Part shown: in pieces, positions 1 to 5,912 of the stretch
Numbering within the stretch: position 1 is the stretch's first letter
Layout of the letters: every line of letters begins with the position of its first letter
Assembly: GCA_904420155.1 (NCBI GenBank)
Contig: CAJFUH010000240.1
Location: 1-6,134 of the forward strand
Source of the DNA: an uncultured Clostridia bacterium
GTDB lineage: Bacteria > Bacillota > Clostridia > Oscillospirales > Acutalibacteraceae
Length of the DNA: 6,134 nt
Reading direction: 5' to 3'
Position numbers and translations under genes: made by a program
Notes under the pieces: generated by a model
What the model was told of the DNA's origin: nothing
Databases searched by the model: none
The model's input: only the letters and a program-made list of their open reading frames with translations

Positions 1-1
1 C

Positions 2-22
2 GGGGTGGAGGGGCGGAGCCCT
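2..22. repeat. Left-edge copy of a GC-rich repeat core
   Basis: This short stretch contains GGGGCGGAGCCC at 10-21, preceded by GGGGT at 2-6. The same arrangement (GGGGT, a 3-4 base linker, then the identical 12-base core) occurs at 6113-6133 in the same orientation. The core can form a small stem (GGGC at 11-14 with GCCC at 18-21, loop GGA). I read it as one end of a dispersed chromosomal repeat cut by the window edge. It is short and GC-rich, so chance similarity is possible, but the matching context on both sides makes a shared repeat family more likely. Confidence 0.45.
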
Positions 23-26
23 TCCT

Positions 27-44
27 CGCCCATCGCAATGGGCG
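27..44. other. Perfect 7-bp hairpin
   Basis: CGCCCAT (27-33) and ATGGGCG (38-44) are exact inverse complements around a 4-base loop. No U-run follows on either strand, so it is not a canonical intrinsic terminator. It is the outermost of a series of hairpins downstream of the capsid gene. Confidence 0.55.
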
Positions 45-51
45 AAATCCT

Positions 52-159
52 CAAGATTCCCACAAGCTCAGGAGGGGAGGCCAAACTGTCCGGGGGACGG
101 TTTGGCTGTGGGGAACCCTAGCGAGGGGTTCCCCATTCTCTCCCCACTTGTGCAATTTG
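52..159. other. Multi-branched structured element, candidate ncRNA or structured 3' UTR
   Basis: About 108 bases fold by eye into a closed branched structure. The outer stem pairs 52-54 with 157-159, 56-58 with 154-156 and 61-66 (CACAAG) with 147-152 (CTTGTG), interrupted only by a bulge and a small internal loop. A second stem pairs 74-79 (GGGGAG) with 140-145 (CTCCCC). Inside sit two hairpins: 80-106, with GCCAAAC/GTTTGGC plus GTCC/GGAC and a T.G pair between (12 pairs in all), and 110-134, with GGGGAACCC/GGGTTCCCC and a 7-base loop. The T87.G99 wobble slightly favours the plus strand as the transcribed one, but the element also lies in the 3' direction of the minus-strand capsid gene. I do not recognise it as a tRNA or any named RNA. 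No energy calculation or covariation was possible, so function is open. Confidence 0.4.
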
Positions 160-184
160 CAAAAGTCCATTGCCTTTTCCGACA

Positions 185-213
185 GTCTGCCGCCTTACGA
201 CAAGACGGCGGAC
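185..213. other. Imperfect 11-bp hairpin
   Basis: GTCTGCCG (185-192) pairs with CGGCGGAC (206-213) with one T.G wobble. After one mismatch (C193/A205), CTT (194-196) pairs with AAG (202-204) around a 5-base loop. A weaker hairpin (GCCC 232-235 with GGGC 248-251) lies between it and the capsid stop codon. Neither is followed by a T-tract on the minus strand, so they are more likely to protect a 3' end or belong to a larger RNA than to act as intrinsic terminators. Confidence 0.45.
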
Positions 214-257
214 CTCGATCCATTGCGGGCGGCCCCATAAAGGGATAGGGCTTGCGG

Positions 258-1265
258 TTATGCGCTGATGGTGAGCTTCTTGCAGGCGTCCGGGAAGATT
301 TTCGCAAAACCGGCGATACAGCTGATAGCGGCGCGTTCTAATTGCCGGTCGATCAGCTTATCGTAATCGATGAGGACGTCCCCCGCCTGCACCATCTCCA
401 GGGCGCAGGTCTTGTCCAGCCCCAGGATGGTGTCCGCCGGGACGCTGGTGACGTGCAGTAGGGTGGCCCCGATGGGGGTAATCATCTTGCCGGTACCCTG
501 GAAATTAAGCCCCGCCTGCGCGTCCTTCATTTCTGACAGATTGAGCAGTTTTTGTACGGTATCGGTGGATGCCAGCATGGTGTTGAGCTCATAGGGGGAC
601 AAGGCGGCCCAAAGTTTTACCAAATCCTCATAAGACAAAGAAGATGTGGTGATACCGCCGGCGGCGTTTTCGTTTCCGTCCCCGTCTATCAGGACGGAAA
701 CGGCGTCCTTTAACTGGGCGCGGGAGATATAAGCGCCGATCTGGCGCAAGGTGACGGTGAACAGGTCCAGACGCTGGAAGCGGAGCGCCTCATAGGAGCT
801 CACCAGCATCCGGCCCCGCTTATGCAGGCGCACCAGGTTTTCCTGGGTCTTTACCACGGTTTGGGGAAGGATCGTTCCTTCCGCCACCGGTTTTAAGGAC
901 TTGTCGTCCTCGGTGGGGATGGAAGTGATGGTACGGTAATCCAGGCCCTCAATACGGGTGGTGGCGGCCACCAAGGAAGGAAGTACGTCGGCATGTTCCA
1001 TCCCCTGCCGGACAGCCCGGCTGACATATTCTGGGAACAGCGCCGCGGAGTCGCTGGTCTGGAAAAACTTTTCCACCAGGTCGGAGCCGGGGCCGCTCAC
1101 CCGGATATCAAACCGTTTGAGCTGCCGCTGGTAGGCGTCCAGTTTCCCCAAAGGGGACCCTTCATAATTTTGCGAGGGATCCTGTTCTTCCAGGATCTGG
1201 GAAAAACTTTTTCCCGGGGCGGCATACATGCCTTTTTCCAGACGGATGGTTTCATAAAAAGCCAT
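258..1265 (-). CDS. Major capsid protein, HK97 fold
   Basis: The 335-residue product is predicted to be the shell subunit that assembles into the procapsid and, after maturation, surrounds the packaged DNA. What is seen: an N-terminal arm of about 60 residues; a segment at 66-90 (KFFQTSDSAALFPEYVSR core) like the start of the HK97 core; a beta-rich, charged E-loop-like region around 109-145; a long helix around 155-193 that fits the spine helix; and a C-terminal P/A-domain-like part ending KKLTISA. The length suits a HK97-type capsid with at most a short scaffold region, matching the neighbour whose C-terminus looks like scaffold. The ATG at 1265 follows AGGAGG (1274-1279) at 8 bases, inside a 17-base gap after the cement gene. 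It ends in TAA and is the last gene in the transcribed direction, where a connector gene would normally come next. An encapsulin is the alternative within this fold, but portal and terminase neighbours argue for a phage capsid. Confidence 0.85.
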   Translation of the reverse strand: MAFYETIRLEKGMYAAPGKSFSQILEEQDPSQNYEGSPLGKLDAYQRQLKRFDIRVSGPGSDLVEKFFQTSDSAALFPEYVSRAVRQGMEHADVLPSLVAATTRIEGLDYRTITSIPTEDDKSLKPVAEGTILPQTVVKTQENLVRLHKRGRMLVSSYEALRFQRLDLFTVTLRQIGAYISRAQLKDAVSVLIDGDGNENAAGGITTSSLSYEDLVKLWAALSPYELNTMLASTDTVQKLLNLSEMKDAQAGLNFQGTGKMITPIGATLLHVTSVPADTILGLDKTCALEMVQAGDVLIDYDKLIDRQLERAAISCIAGFAKIFPDACKKLTISA

Positions 1266-1282
1266 ATTTTTGTCCTCCTATC

Positions 1283-1627
1283 TTACAGAATGATGCCGGC
1301 TGTGCTGGTGGAAGAATCCAGATCAGTGACCAGCACGGAAATTCCGCTGGTATTGGCGGACGCCTTGATTTTGCCGCCGGAATCCGCCACAATCAACTGC
1401 CGGCCTAACGACAGGGACCCGGTATACGTCATACGAACATATCCCCGCAGCTGTACGCTGGCATAGCCGTCCCGCACCTGGACGGCCACGCCGCAGGGGA
1501 CGTCTGCGGCCCCACAGAGGGTAACTTGGCCGTTTCCGCTCATTTTTACCGGCACGCCGGGCTTGACAGTGGATGCGGCCTCAAAGGTAGCCAGCTGTTC
1601 GTCGAAACCTTGAAACGATACATTCAT
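1283..1627 (-). CDS. Small capsid decoration (cement) protein
   Basis: The 114-residue protein has the features of phage head decoration proteins that bind the outer face of the expanded shell and stabilise it. It is glycine-, valine-, serine- and threonine-rich, alternates short predicted beta strands with turns, has almost no helix and no signal peptide. It carries a pattern seen in DUF2190-like and similar cement proteins: a central GVAVQVRDGYASVQLRGYV-type stretch (about residues 68-86), then GSLSLGRQLIVAD and a GISVLVTDLDSS end. Its place directly before the capsid gene supports this role. The start is set at the ATG at 1627 because AGGAGG (1635-1640) stands 7 bases upstream; a longer frame back to 1693 would translate through that ribosome site. 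The family assignment rests on composition and position rather than on a diagnostic motif. Confidence 0.65.
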   Translation of the reverse strand: MNVSFQGFDEQLATFEAASTVKPGVPVKMSGNGQVTLCGAADVPCGVAVQVRDGYASVQLRGYVRMTYTGSLSLGRQLIVADSGGKIKASANTSGISVLVTDLDSSTSTAGIIL

Positions 1628-1634
1628 GGGAAAA

Positions 1635-1640
1635 CCTCCT
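1635..1640 (-). promoter_or_regulatory. Ribosome binding site that fixes the cement gene start
   Basis: AGGAGG on the minus strand, 7 bases before the ATG at 1627. It excludes the in-frame upstream ATG/TTG codons at 1684 and 1693, which have no such site at proper spacing. Confidence 0.8.
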
Positions 1641-1655
1641 GTAATTGCAAAATGG

Positions 1656-1711
1656 AAAGGCCCGGGGAGGGGATCGGACCGCATGGGGGACAACCTATCG
1701 CCGGAGCCTTT
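1656..1711 (-). other. Long-range stem-loop in the protease-cement gap
   Basis: The 96-base gap between the protease stop and the cement gene start contains a stem. In minus-strand sense, AAAGGC-T-CCGG (1711 down to 1701) pairs with CCGGGCCTTT (1665 down to 1656): 10 base pairs with one bulged base, enclosing about 35 bases. It lies upstream of, and does not cover, the cement ribosome site. It could stabilise or mark the end of the downstream capsid and cement message, letting those abundant proteins be made in excess of protease. That role is inference. There is no U-tract, so it is not a canonical terminator. Confidence 0.4.
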
Positions 1712-1723
1712 AAAAACACGGCA

Positions 1724-2710
1724 TTAGATCAGGAAAGAAGCATCTGTACTTTGTATATCTTTTTGCGGGCTGGGGGCAAGCTGAGGGGCGGCGGGACAAC
1801 TGAGCTGCTGCATCTTGGCGGAATAGGCTTTGCGGAAGGTTTGTAACTCTGACAGGGTCATGCGTTTGCTGAGCCCCTCCATCACGGAAGGGGAAAGCTC
1901 CGGTTGTACTGCAGCGCTCATGCGCACCACATCCCTGCGCAGCTCCTCCCGGTACTGTTTTCCCTCCTGGGCGAGTTCCTCCATTTCCCGCCATGCGCGA
2001 TAAAGCTCCCGGCTCTGGTCTTCGCTCAAATGGCAGGCTTTTCCCTGCTGTAATTGGGAAATCCATTCTTCCATAGGGTCGTCCTCCTTTTTGGATCGCG
2101 GGCGGTAGCATTTGACCACCCCGGCTTCCCGCTGGGCCGGGACGGCTACAAAGGACCATTCGTAAGCGTCGGTGGGACAGTCCAGCACCGTATGGCATAG
2201 CTTGCCGCCGTACCATTTCCCCTTTTCGTGGCGGCATCCCTTTTTCCGGACATCCGCCCCGCAGATGGAACAGGCGGCCTCTCCCATGGCGCATCCCACG
2301 CTGACCTCTTTTTTGATGCCGGAATCCAGTTCCGCGATCAGGTCGGCGTTTTTCTCCAATCTGGGCACATACGCCCGGGCCACCAAACGGAAATAGGGCT
2401 CCTGGCATTGGGTGACGCGGCCGGGCACCGGTTCCACCCGGCAGGAAAAAATCCGGGCCGCCTGGTGCTGGCTTTTCATGCTGTGGTCAAAGATCCCGGT
2501 CTTTCCTACATACAAGGCGCACAGACCTTCCAGCGCCTGTTTGGTAAAACGTTCGTAGTCCCGGTCGACGTCGTTGTCGCACAATACCACAGTGAAGCGG
2601 TACACTTCCTCTGGGGATAAAGCGCGGCGGGCATAGCGGTTGATGAGTTCCATTTCCTGCTCGTCCGTCTGTGCGGGCTGGTAGTCTTTACAAAGATAGC
2701 CTTCCGGCAT
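1724..2710 (-). CDS. Prohead maturation protease (S78-like) with probable C-terminal scaffold region
   Basis: The 328-residue product is predicted to process scaffold or capsid protein inside the procapsid. The N-terminal 200 residues carry a prohead-protease pattern: GIFDHS with His76, KKEVSVG with Ser137 as likely nucleophile, and YEWSFVAVPA with Glu184 in the usual EvSxVxxPA strand. Between the last two is an insert with CSIC (Cys147, Cys150), Cys159 and His161, a zinc-finger-like set, followed by KWYGGK. Residues about 208-328 differ: charged, helical, rich in E, R, Q and K, ending in a Pro/Gln/Ser tail, as expected of an assembly scaffold joined to the protease. It sits between portal and cement/capsid, the usual protease place. 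The ATG at 2710 is chosen over the in-frame TTG at 2716 because GGAGGGG ends 7 bases before the ATG and only 1 base before the TTG. Catalytic residues are assigned by pattern only. Confidence 0.75.
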   Translation of the reverse strand: MPEGYLCKDYQPAQTDEQEMELINRYARRALSPEEVYRFTVVLCDNDVDRDYERFTKQALEGLCALYVGKTGIFDHSMKSQHQAARIFSCRVEPVPGRVTQCQEPYFRLVARAYVPRLEKNADLIAELDSGIKKEVSVGCAMGEAACSICGADVRKKGCRHEKGKWYGGKLCHTVLDCPTDAYEWSFVAVPAQREAGVVKCYRPRSKKEDDPMEEWISQLQQGKACHLSEDQSRELYRAWREMEELAQEGKQYREELRRDVVRMSAAVQPELSPSVMEGLSKRMTLSELQTFRKAYSAKMQQLSCPAAPQLAPSPQKDIQSTDASFLI

Positions 2711-2717
2711 GGGCAAT

Positions 2718-2724
2718 CCCCTCC
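2718..2724 (-). promoter_or_regulatory. Ribosome binding site that fixes the protease start
   Basis: GGAGGGG on the minus strand, in the 45-base gap between the portal stop and the protease ATG. The spacing of 7 bases to the ATG at 2710 is ideal; the spacing of 1 base to the TTG at 2716 would not work. Confidence 0.75.
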
Positions 2725-2755
2725 AATCAAAAAATTTTCACGGAAATGAGGACAG

Positions 2756-3922
2756 TCATGGGGTTTTTGCGGTGTTCTCTGTTTCCCCGATCTGCTGTTC
2801 CAGCTGTAGGGCGCGGGCGTTTAACAGACGGGCGTTGGCCAGCTCCACCTCGTCCTGCAAATTGATCTTGTTCCATACAATTTCAAAATCCGCAGGATAC
2901 CCGTTCAGCCGCAGCCATAGGGAACAGATTTTACAAATCACGGGGTTGAGCAGCCTCCGGTAGCTGCCCAGTTCGCTGGTGAGGATGTCCGCCTGCTGGG
3001 AGGACATGCGTTCCGTGGAGGACCAGGACAACCCTAAAAGGAACGGGGGGATGGACAGCTTGGCCACGATCTGTTCCAACAGCTGGCGCACCGGGATTTC
3101 GCTGTCCAGCACCTGGTTGTCGGCTCCAATCACCCGGATATCCACATCCCCCACGGAGATAAAGTCGCTGACCCGCCCCGTTCCTCCCTGCATGGCCTTG
3201 CGCCACTCTCTGGCGATGGATTCGGCCCGCTCTTTTGCATAAGCCCGGTCGGAAGGATCGTTCCCAGGGCGGTAGGTGACGGCGAAGCGCACGTTCCCCA
3301 CGCGTTCCCAGTTAAGCCCCATGCTGTGGTAGATTTTCAGCAGGATATCGGTGACAAAGGGCAGCCCTTTGAGGATGGATTCCCCGTACAGCCGGCCCGG
3401 CTGGGGGCTGAGGGTGGAGGTGAGGATAAGCTCCGGGCGCGGGGCAGGAAGATAACTTCCGTCCGTCTGGCGAACCTGGACCTGGATCTCCAGGGGGGAA
3501 GGGCCGGCCTTTAGCTGGATATCCTCCAAAGGCGCGTTATACAGCGCCTGAAAAGCCCCGTTGCCCACCACCATTTCCCCTACCGCCGTGCCGTAGGTGA
3601 GCAGCTGCTCCAAATAACTATTTAGAAAACATTCGACCCCCTGGCCGCAGGCGTTCACCGGCACATGGGTGAGAAACCCGCCGAGCTGCTGCTGCGCCTG
3701 GGGATTGGGGCACTGGATCTGGAACCCGCCCACCAGCCGCACGGTTTTACAGATGGCGGCGTCGATGATGGGCACGGCCTCCCGCAAGGTCTCGTAAAGG
3801 CGGAGCTCCGCGCGGGACAGGGGCGCGTACCGGTCTAAAAGGGAAAAAGGGTGCCCGCAGGCGAGCCCGGAGGGAACCGTCTGCGCCGCGGCGGCGTCCC
3901 GCCGCTTTCTTGAAAAAATCAT
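2756..3922 (-). CDS. Phage portal protein
   Basis: The 388-residue protein is predicted to form the ring at one capsid vertex through which TerL pumps DNA. Portal features seen: an N-terminal region with ETLREAVPIIDAAICKTVRLVGG (about 44-66); a central beta-rich wing with ELILTSTLSPQPGRLYG and ESILKG (164-186); the helix TDILLKIYHSMGLNWERVG (191-209); and the stem/crown part with EQIVAKLSIPPFLLGLSW (283-300), matching the conserved portal KlgiPp.llG stretch. A charged helical C-terminus follows. At 388 residues it is at the short end for portals but looks complete. Its ATG overlaps the TerL stop as ATGA (3919-3922), and AAGGAGA lies within the end of terL at 6-7 bases, so translation is probably coupled to TerL. 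I cannot tell HK97-type from another portal subfamily by eye. Confidence 0.88.
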   Translation of the reverse strand: MIFSRKRRDAAAAQTVPSGLACGHPFSLLDRYAPLSRAELRLYETLREAVPIIDAAICKTVRLVGGFQIQCPNPQAQQQLGGFLTHVPVNACGQGVECFLNSYLEQLLTYGTAVGEMVVGNGAFQALYNAPLEDIQLKAGPSPLEIQVQVRQTDGSYLPAPRPELILTSTLSPQPGRLYGESILKGLPFVTDILLKIYHSMGLNWERVGNVRFAVTYRPGNDPSDRAYAKERAESIAREWRKAMQGGTGRVSDFISVGDVDIRVIGADNQVLDSEIPVRQLLEQIVAKLSIPPFLLGLSWSSTERMSSQQADILTSELGSYRRLLNPVICKICSLWLRLNGYPADFEIVWNKINLQDEVELANARLLNARALQLEQQIGETENTAKTP

Positions 3923-5235
3923 AGGCGTTCTCCTTTCTCATATTCTGCAAAGGACAGGGTTTCCAGAGAAGGGAGGGACGGGCTTTCCCGGAAGGAGGCG
4001 AGGGCGTAACAAGCGTCCCCTTCCGAACCCAGCAGGGTGGACACAAAGTAACGGATATCGTCCATGGCGTGGTCGTGCTGTTTGACCGGGACATCCCGGT
4101 CCCCCCGCTCTTCCCAGCGGTAGAGGGAGAATTCCCGCATAGCGTCCCGGCAGGTATTACAAATCCGGATACGCCCCTGCTGTAACGCGGAAGCGGTCTG
4201 CCGGATGCCGTCCAGCACCTCGTTGCGGGCGGGCACCACGGGATATTCCCCATGCCGCTGGATGACTTCCATAAAACTGGCGGCGGACGGATCCACCACC
4301 ACGCAGCGTACCGCCCGCCCCCCGACCAGGCGGCGCAGCGCTTGATAATGTTCCTCATCGGTCCGGGAGGCCCCCTCTTTTCTGGAATCATAGTAATACT
4401 CTTCCAGCCGGTACCATACGCCTTCCCGGTATCCCCAAAGCCCAAAGGAACAGGGGTTGACCGTGCCGTAATCCCCGGAAACAGCGTATTCGGAAAAAGG
4501 GGGATGCGGCGGGGGGCAAAACGCCTGAGGCCGCGCCATAAAAGGATAGACGGCCCCTTGGGCTGCCACCCATCGGCCCTCGATAAACCGCTGGTAGAAG
4601 GCCCCTGTGTACAGGCGCTGGTAGCGCTGGATGACGTCCGGGGAAAGGGAAGGGTTGTCCTCCATGCGGAAATGCAGGTAAAGGGCCCGGCGCTGCTGCG
4701 CTTTTTGAATCCACTCCTGGTAAAACCAGTGCTGGGGGTGTTCCGGGTTACAGTTGAACCAGAATTTCGCCCCTTCCACGGAGCAGCGCGCCAGGGCCTG
4801 CTCTACAAAAGAACGGGGCATCAGGGCCACTTCGTCCAACAGCACTCCGGCAAACGTCGCCCCCTGGATCAGAGAAGACGAGGATTCATCTTTTCCCCCG
4901 AATAAATAAAAGCGGTTGCACCGCCCGCCTTGGGAAAGAAGCAGCAGGTTTTCGGAAGGCCGTTCCTTACAGGAAAACCCCAGCTGCCGCAAGATGGGCA
5001 GGACGGGCAGGATCAGATTGCGCCGGAGGGAACGGATCGTTTTCCCGCAAAGGGCGAAGGATTGCCCGGTAAACCGGTAAAAGGCCCAGGAGAAAAAGGA
5101 GATCCCCATGCATAACGTCTTGCCGCTGCGCACAGCCCCGTCGCAAATCACCGCGTCCAGGGAGGAAAACCGGCTTTTCCGGCACCACCAGGTCAGCGTT
5201 TGAAGCTGGCGGGGGGAAAACGGGGCGATATTCAT
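3919..5235 (-). CDS. terL: Terminase large subunit, PBSX/XtmB-like ATPase-nuclease
   Basis: The 438-residue protein is the packaging motor: an N-terminal ATPase that drives DNA into the procapsid through the portal, and a C-terminal RNase H-like nuclease that cuts the concatemer. Seen in order: Walker A GAVRSGKT (33-40); Walker B VLLDE (131-135) with Glu135 as catalytic base; a NCNP segment at 161-164 in the position of the ATPase coupling motif; then nuclease acidic residues Asp255 in SGDYGTVNP, Asp315 in CVVVDPSA, and HDHAMDDIRY (387-396) with Asp392/Asp393. All expected catalytic motifs are present and the length is normal. The ATG at 5235 overlaps the TerS stop as ATGA, with GGAGG 7 bases upstream inside terS. 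The domain pattern best fits the PBSX XtmB-type (Terminase_3) family, common in Bacillota phages. Confidence 0.95.
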   Translation of the reverse strand: MNIAPFSPRQLQTLTWWCRKSRFSSLDAVICDGAVRSGKTLCMGISFFSWAFYRFTGQSFALCGKTIRSLRRNLILPVLPILRQLGFSCKERPSENLLLLSQGGRCNRFYLFGGKDESSSSLIQGATFAGVLLDEVALMPRSFVEQALARCSVEGAKFWFNCNPEHPQHWFYQEWIQKAQQRRALYLHFRMEDNPSLSPDVIQRYQRLYTGAFYQRFIEGRWVAAQGAVYPFMARPQAFCPPPHPPFSEYAVSGDYGTVNPCSFGLWGYREGVWYRLEEYYYDSRKEGASRTDEEHYQALRRLVGGRAVRCVVVDPSAASFMEVIQRHGEYPVVPARNEVLDGIRQTASALQQGRIRICNTCRDAMREFSLYRWEERGDRDVPVKQHDHAMDDIRYFVSTLLGSEGDACYALASFRESPSLPSLETLSFAEYEKGERL

Positions 5236-5744
5236 GAGGACGCCTCCCGCCCGTCAGGATATCCGGACCGTTCCAATGCCTGCGCCCCCTGTTCCAGCGC
5301 CTGATAAAAGGGGGACATGCCCCCTCCCTCCCCCTGTTCAGACCGTTCCAAGCGCTCCAGCGCCTGCAAGCGGTCAAAAAATTTGATCTCCATAGCCCCG
5401 TCCTTGGGCCGCTTAATTTCCGCGATTGGGAAGAAATCCATTTGTTCCAGAATCTCCGGGGAAGGCTCCTCCATATAGAGCAGTTTCACAGCGTCCGCAA
5501 TACTGCCGAAAGCTAGTCGTTCGTAACCCAGGCGGGAAGGGGAACTGCCGCCTTGTTCAGATGGGTCGCCCTGCACCGCGTTCCTGCCAATTTCCTCTAG
5601 GATCTCACCTCGGGCAAGCAGCCGCCGGGCTGCCGACTGGGGAGAGGATTGGTAGCCCGCCTGGAGCGCGGCGGATTCCGCGTTTCCCGATGCGGCCAGC
5701 TTGCAGAAAAGGAGTTCCCGTTTGGTTAATTTCCTGCTATTCAT
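5232..5744 (-). CDS. terS: Terminase small subunit
   Basis: The 170-residue protein is predicted to recognise the phage packaging site and recruit TerL. The N-terminus (about 5-50: LTKRELLFCKLAASGNAESAAL then a second helix) has the composition and spacing of the small-terminase helix-turn-helix. The middle has YERLAFGSIADAVKLLY (74-90) and an EIKRPKDGAMEIKFFDRLQALERL stretch (109-132), the typical end of XtmA/Terminase_2 proteins, where a lysine-containing strand leads into a DKlkALe helix. The C-terminus repeats QALE three times. It is the first gene of the cassette. The ATG at 5744 follows AAGGAGG (5752-5758) at 7 bases, the best ribosome site in the window. Its last bases overlap the terL start. 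Which DNA site it binds cannot be read from the sequence. Confidence 0.88.
   Translation of the reverse strand: MNSRKLTKRELLFCKLAASGNAESAALQAGYQSSPQSAARRLLARGEILEEIGRNAVQGDPSEQGGSSPSRLGYERLAFGSIADAVKLLYMEEPSPEILEQMDFFPIAEIKRPKDGAMEIKFFDRLQALERLERSEQGEGGGMSPFYQALEQGAQALERSGYPDGREASS
5267..5366. repeat. Paired direct repeats inside terS
   Basis: ACCGTTCCAA occurs at 5267-5276 and 5342-5351, and TCCAGCGCCTG at 5293-5303 and 5356-5366, in the same order. They encode repeated LERS and QALE residues near the TerS C-terminus, so protein repetition may explain them. Packaging (pac) sites of headful phages often lie within or near terS, which is the only reason to note them as a possible TerS-binding region. 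Confidence 0.3.
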
Positions 5745-5860
5745 TTCCTTCCCTCCTTTTTTAAAGAAATAGATAGGAAATTCACTTAACCAAGAAAACC
5801 GGGTGGATTTTTCTCTCTGGAGGGCAAAAAATAAAAAAATGAGAAAATAAACTTATAAAA
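5745..5860 (-). promoter_or_regulatory. AT-rich leader upstream of terS, probable promoter region
   Basis: This is the only AT-rich stretch of the window and lies between the inward-facing terminator and the terS ribosome site, so the cassette promoter most likely sits here. No box pair close to the TTGACA/TATAAT consensus at 17-base spacing was found. The best minus-strand candidate, TTGGTT near 5788 followed by an ATTTCT or TATCTA-like box, is weak. A phage activator or alternative sigma factor is possible. The terS AAGGAGG site is at 5752-5758. Confidence 0.35.
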
Positions 5861-5898
5861 GACAAAAACAGAGAAGGGCGCAAAGCCCCTTCTCTGTT
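5861..5898 (-). terminator. Intrinsic terminator facing into the cassette
   Basis: ACAGAGAAGGG and CCCTTCTCTGT (5868-5878 with 5887-5897) form an 11-bp stem, lengthened by an outer A-T pair and two inner G-C pairs after a bulge. On the minus strand it is followed at once by TTTTTGTCTTTT (5867 downward). On the plus strand no T-run follows. It therefore stops minus-strand transcripts coming from the right, about 125 bases before the terS ATG. It either ends an upstream gene outside the window or serves as a leader attenuator of the packaging operon. Confidence 0.85.
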
Positions 5899-5912
5899 CA
5901 GCTTTATAGAAA

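Noticed and set aside
52..159. tRNA gene
   Set aside because: The branched fold has the wrong arm lengths, and neither the T-loop GTTCRA motif in place nor an acceptor stem of the right size can be made.
1..257. Intrinsic terminator for the capsid operon
   Set aside because: Several hairpins exist, but none is followed by a T-tract on the minus strand, so none is called as a canonical terminator.
68..307. Minus-strand open frame of up to 79 codons after the capsid gene
   Set aside because: It overlaps the capsid 3' end or, from its internal ATG, has no ribosome site. It runs through the hairpins, is Pro/Gly/Arg/Ser-rich and resembles no connector protein.
258..1265. Encapsulin nanocompartment shell instead of phage capsid
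   Set aside because: The fold class overlaps, but portal, terminase, protease and cement genes adjoin it and no cargo enzyme gene is present.
1628..1693. N-terminal extension of the cement protein from TTG 1693 or ATG 1684
   Set aside because: It would translate through the AGGAGG at 1635-1640 and the intergenic stem. The ATG at 1627 has ideal spacing.
4252..4905. Plus-strand open frame of 217 codons opposite terL
   Set aside because: It is a shadow of GC-rich terL: low-complexity Gly/Arg/Pro composition, no ribosome site and no domain. The opposite strand carries clear ATPase and nuclease motifs.
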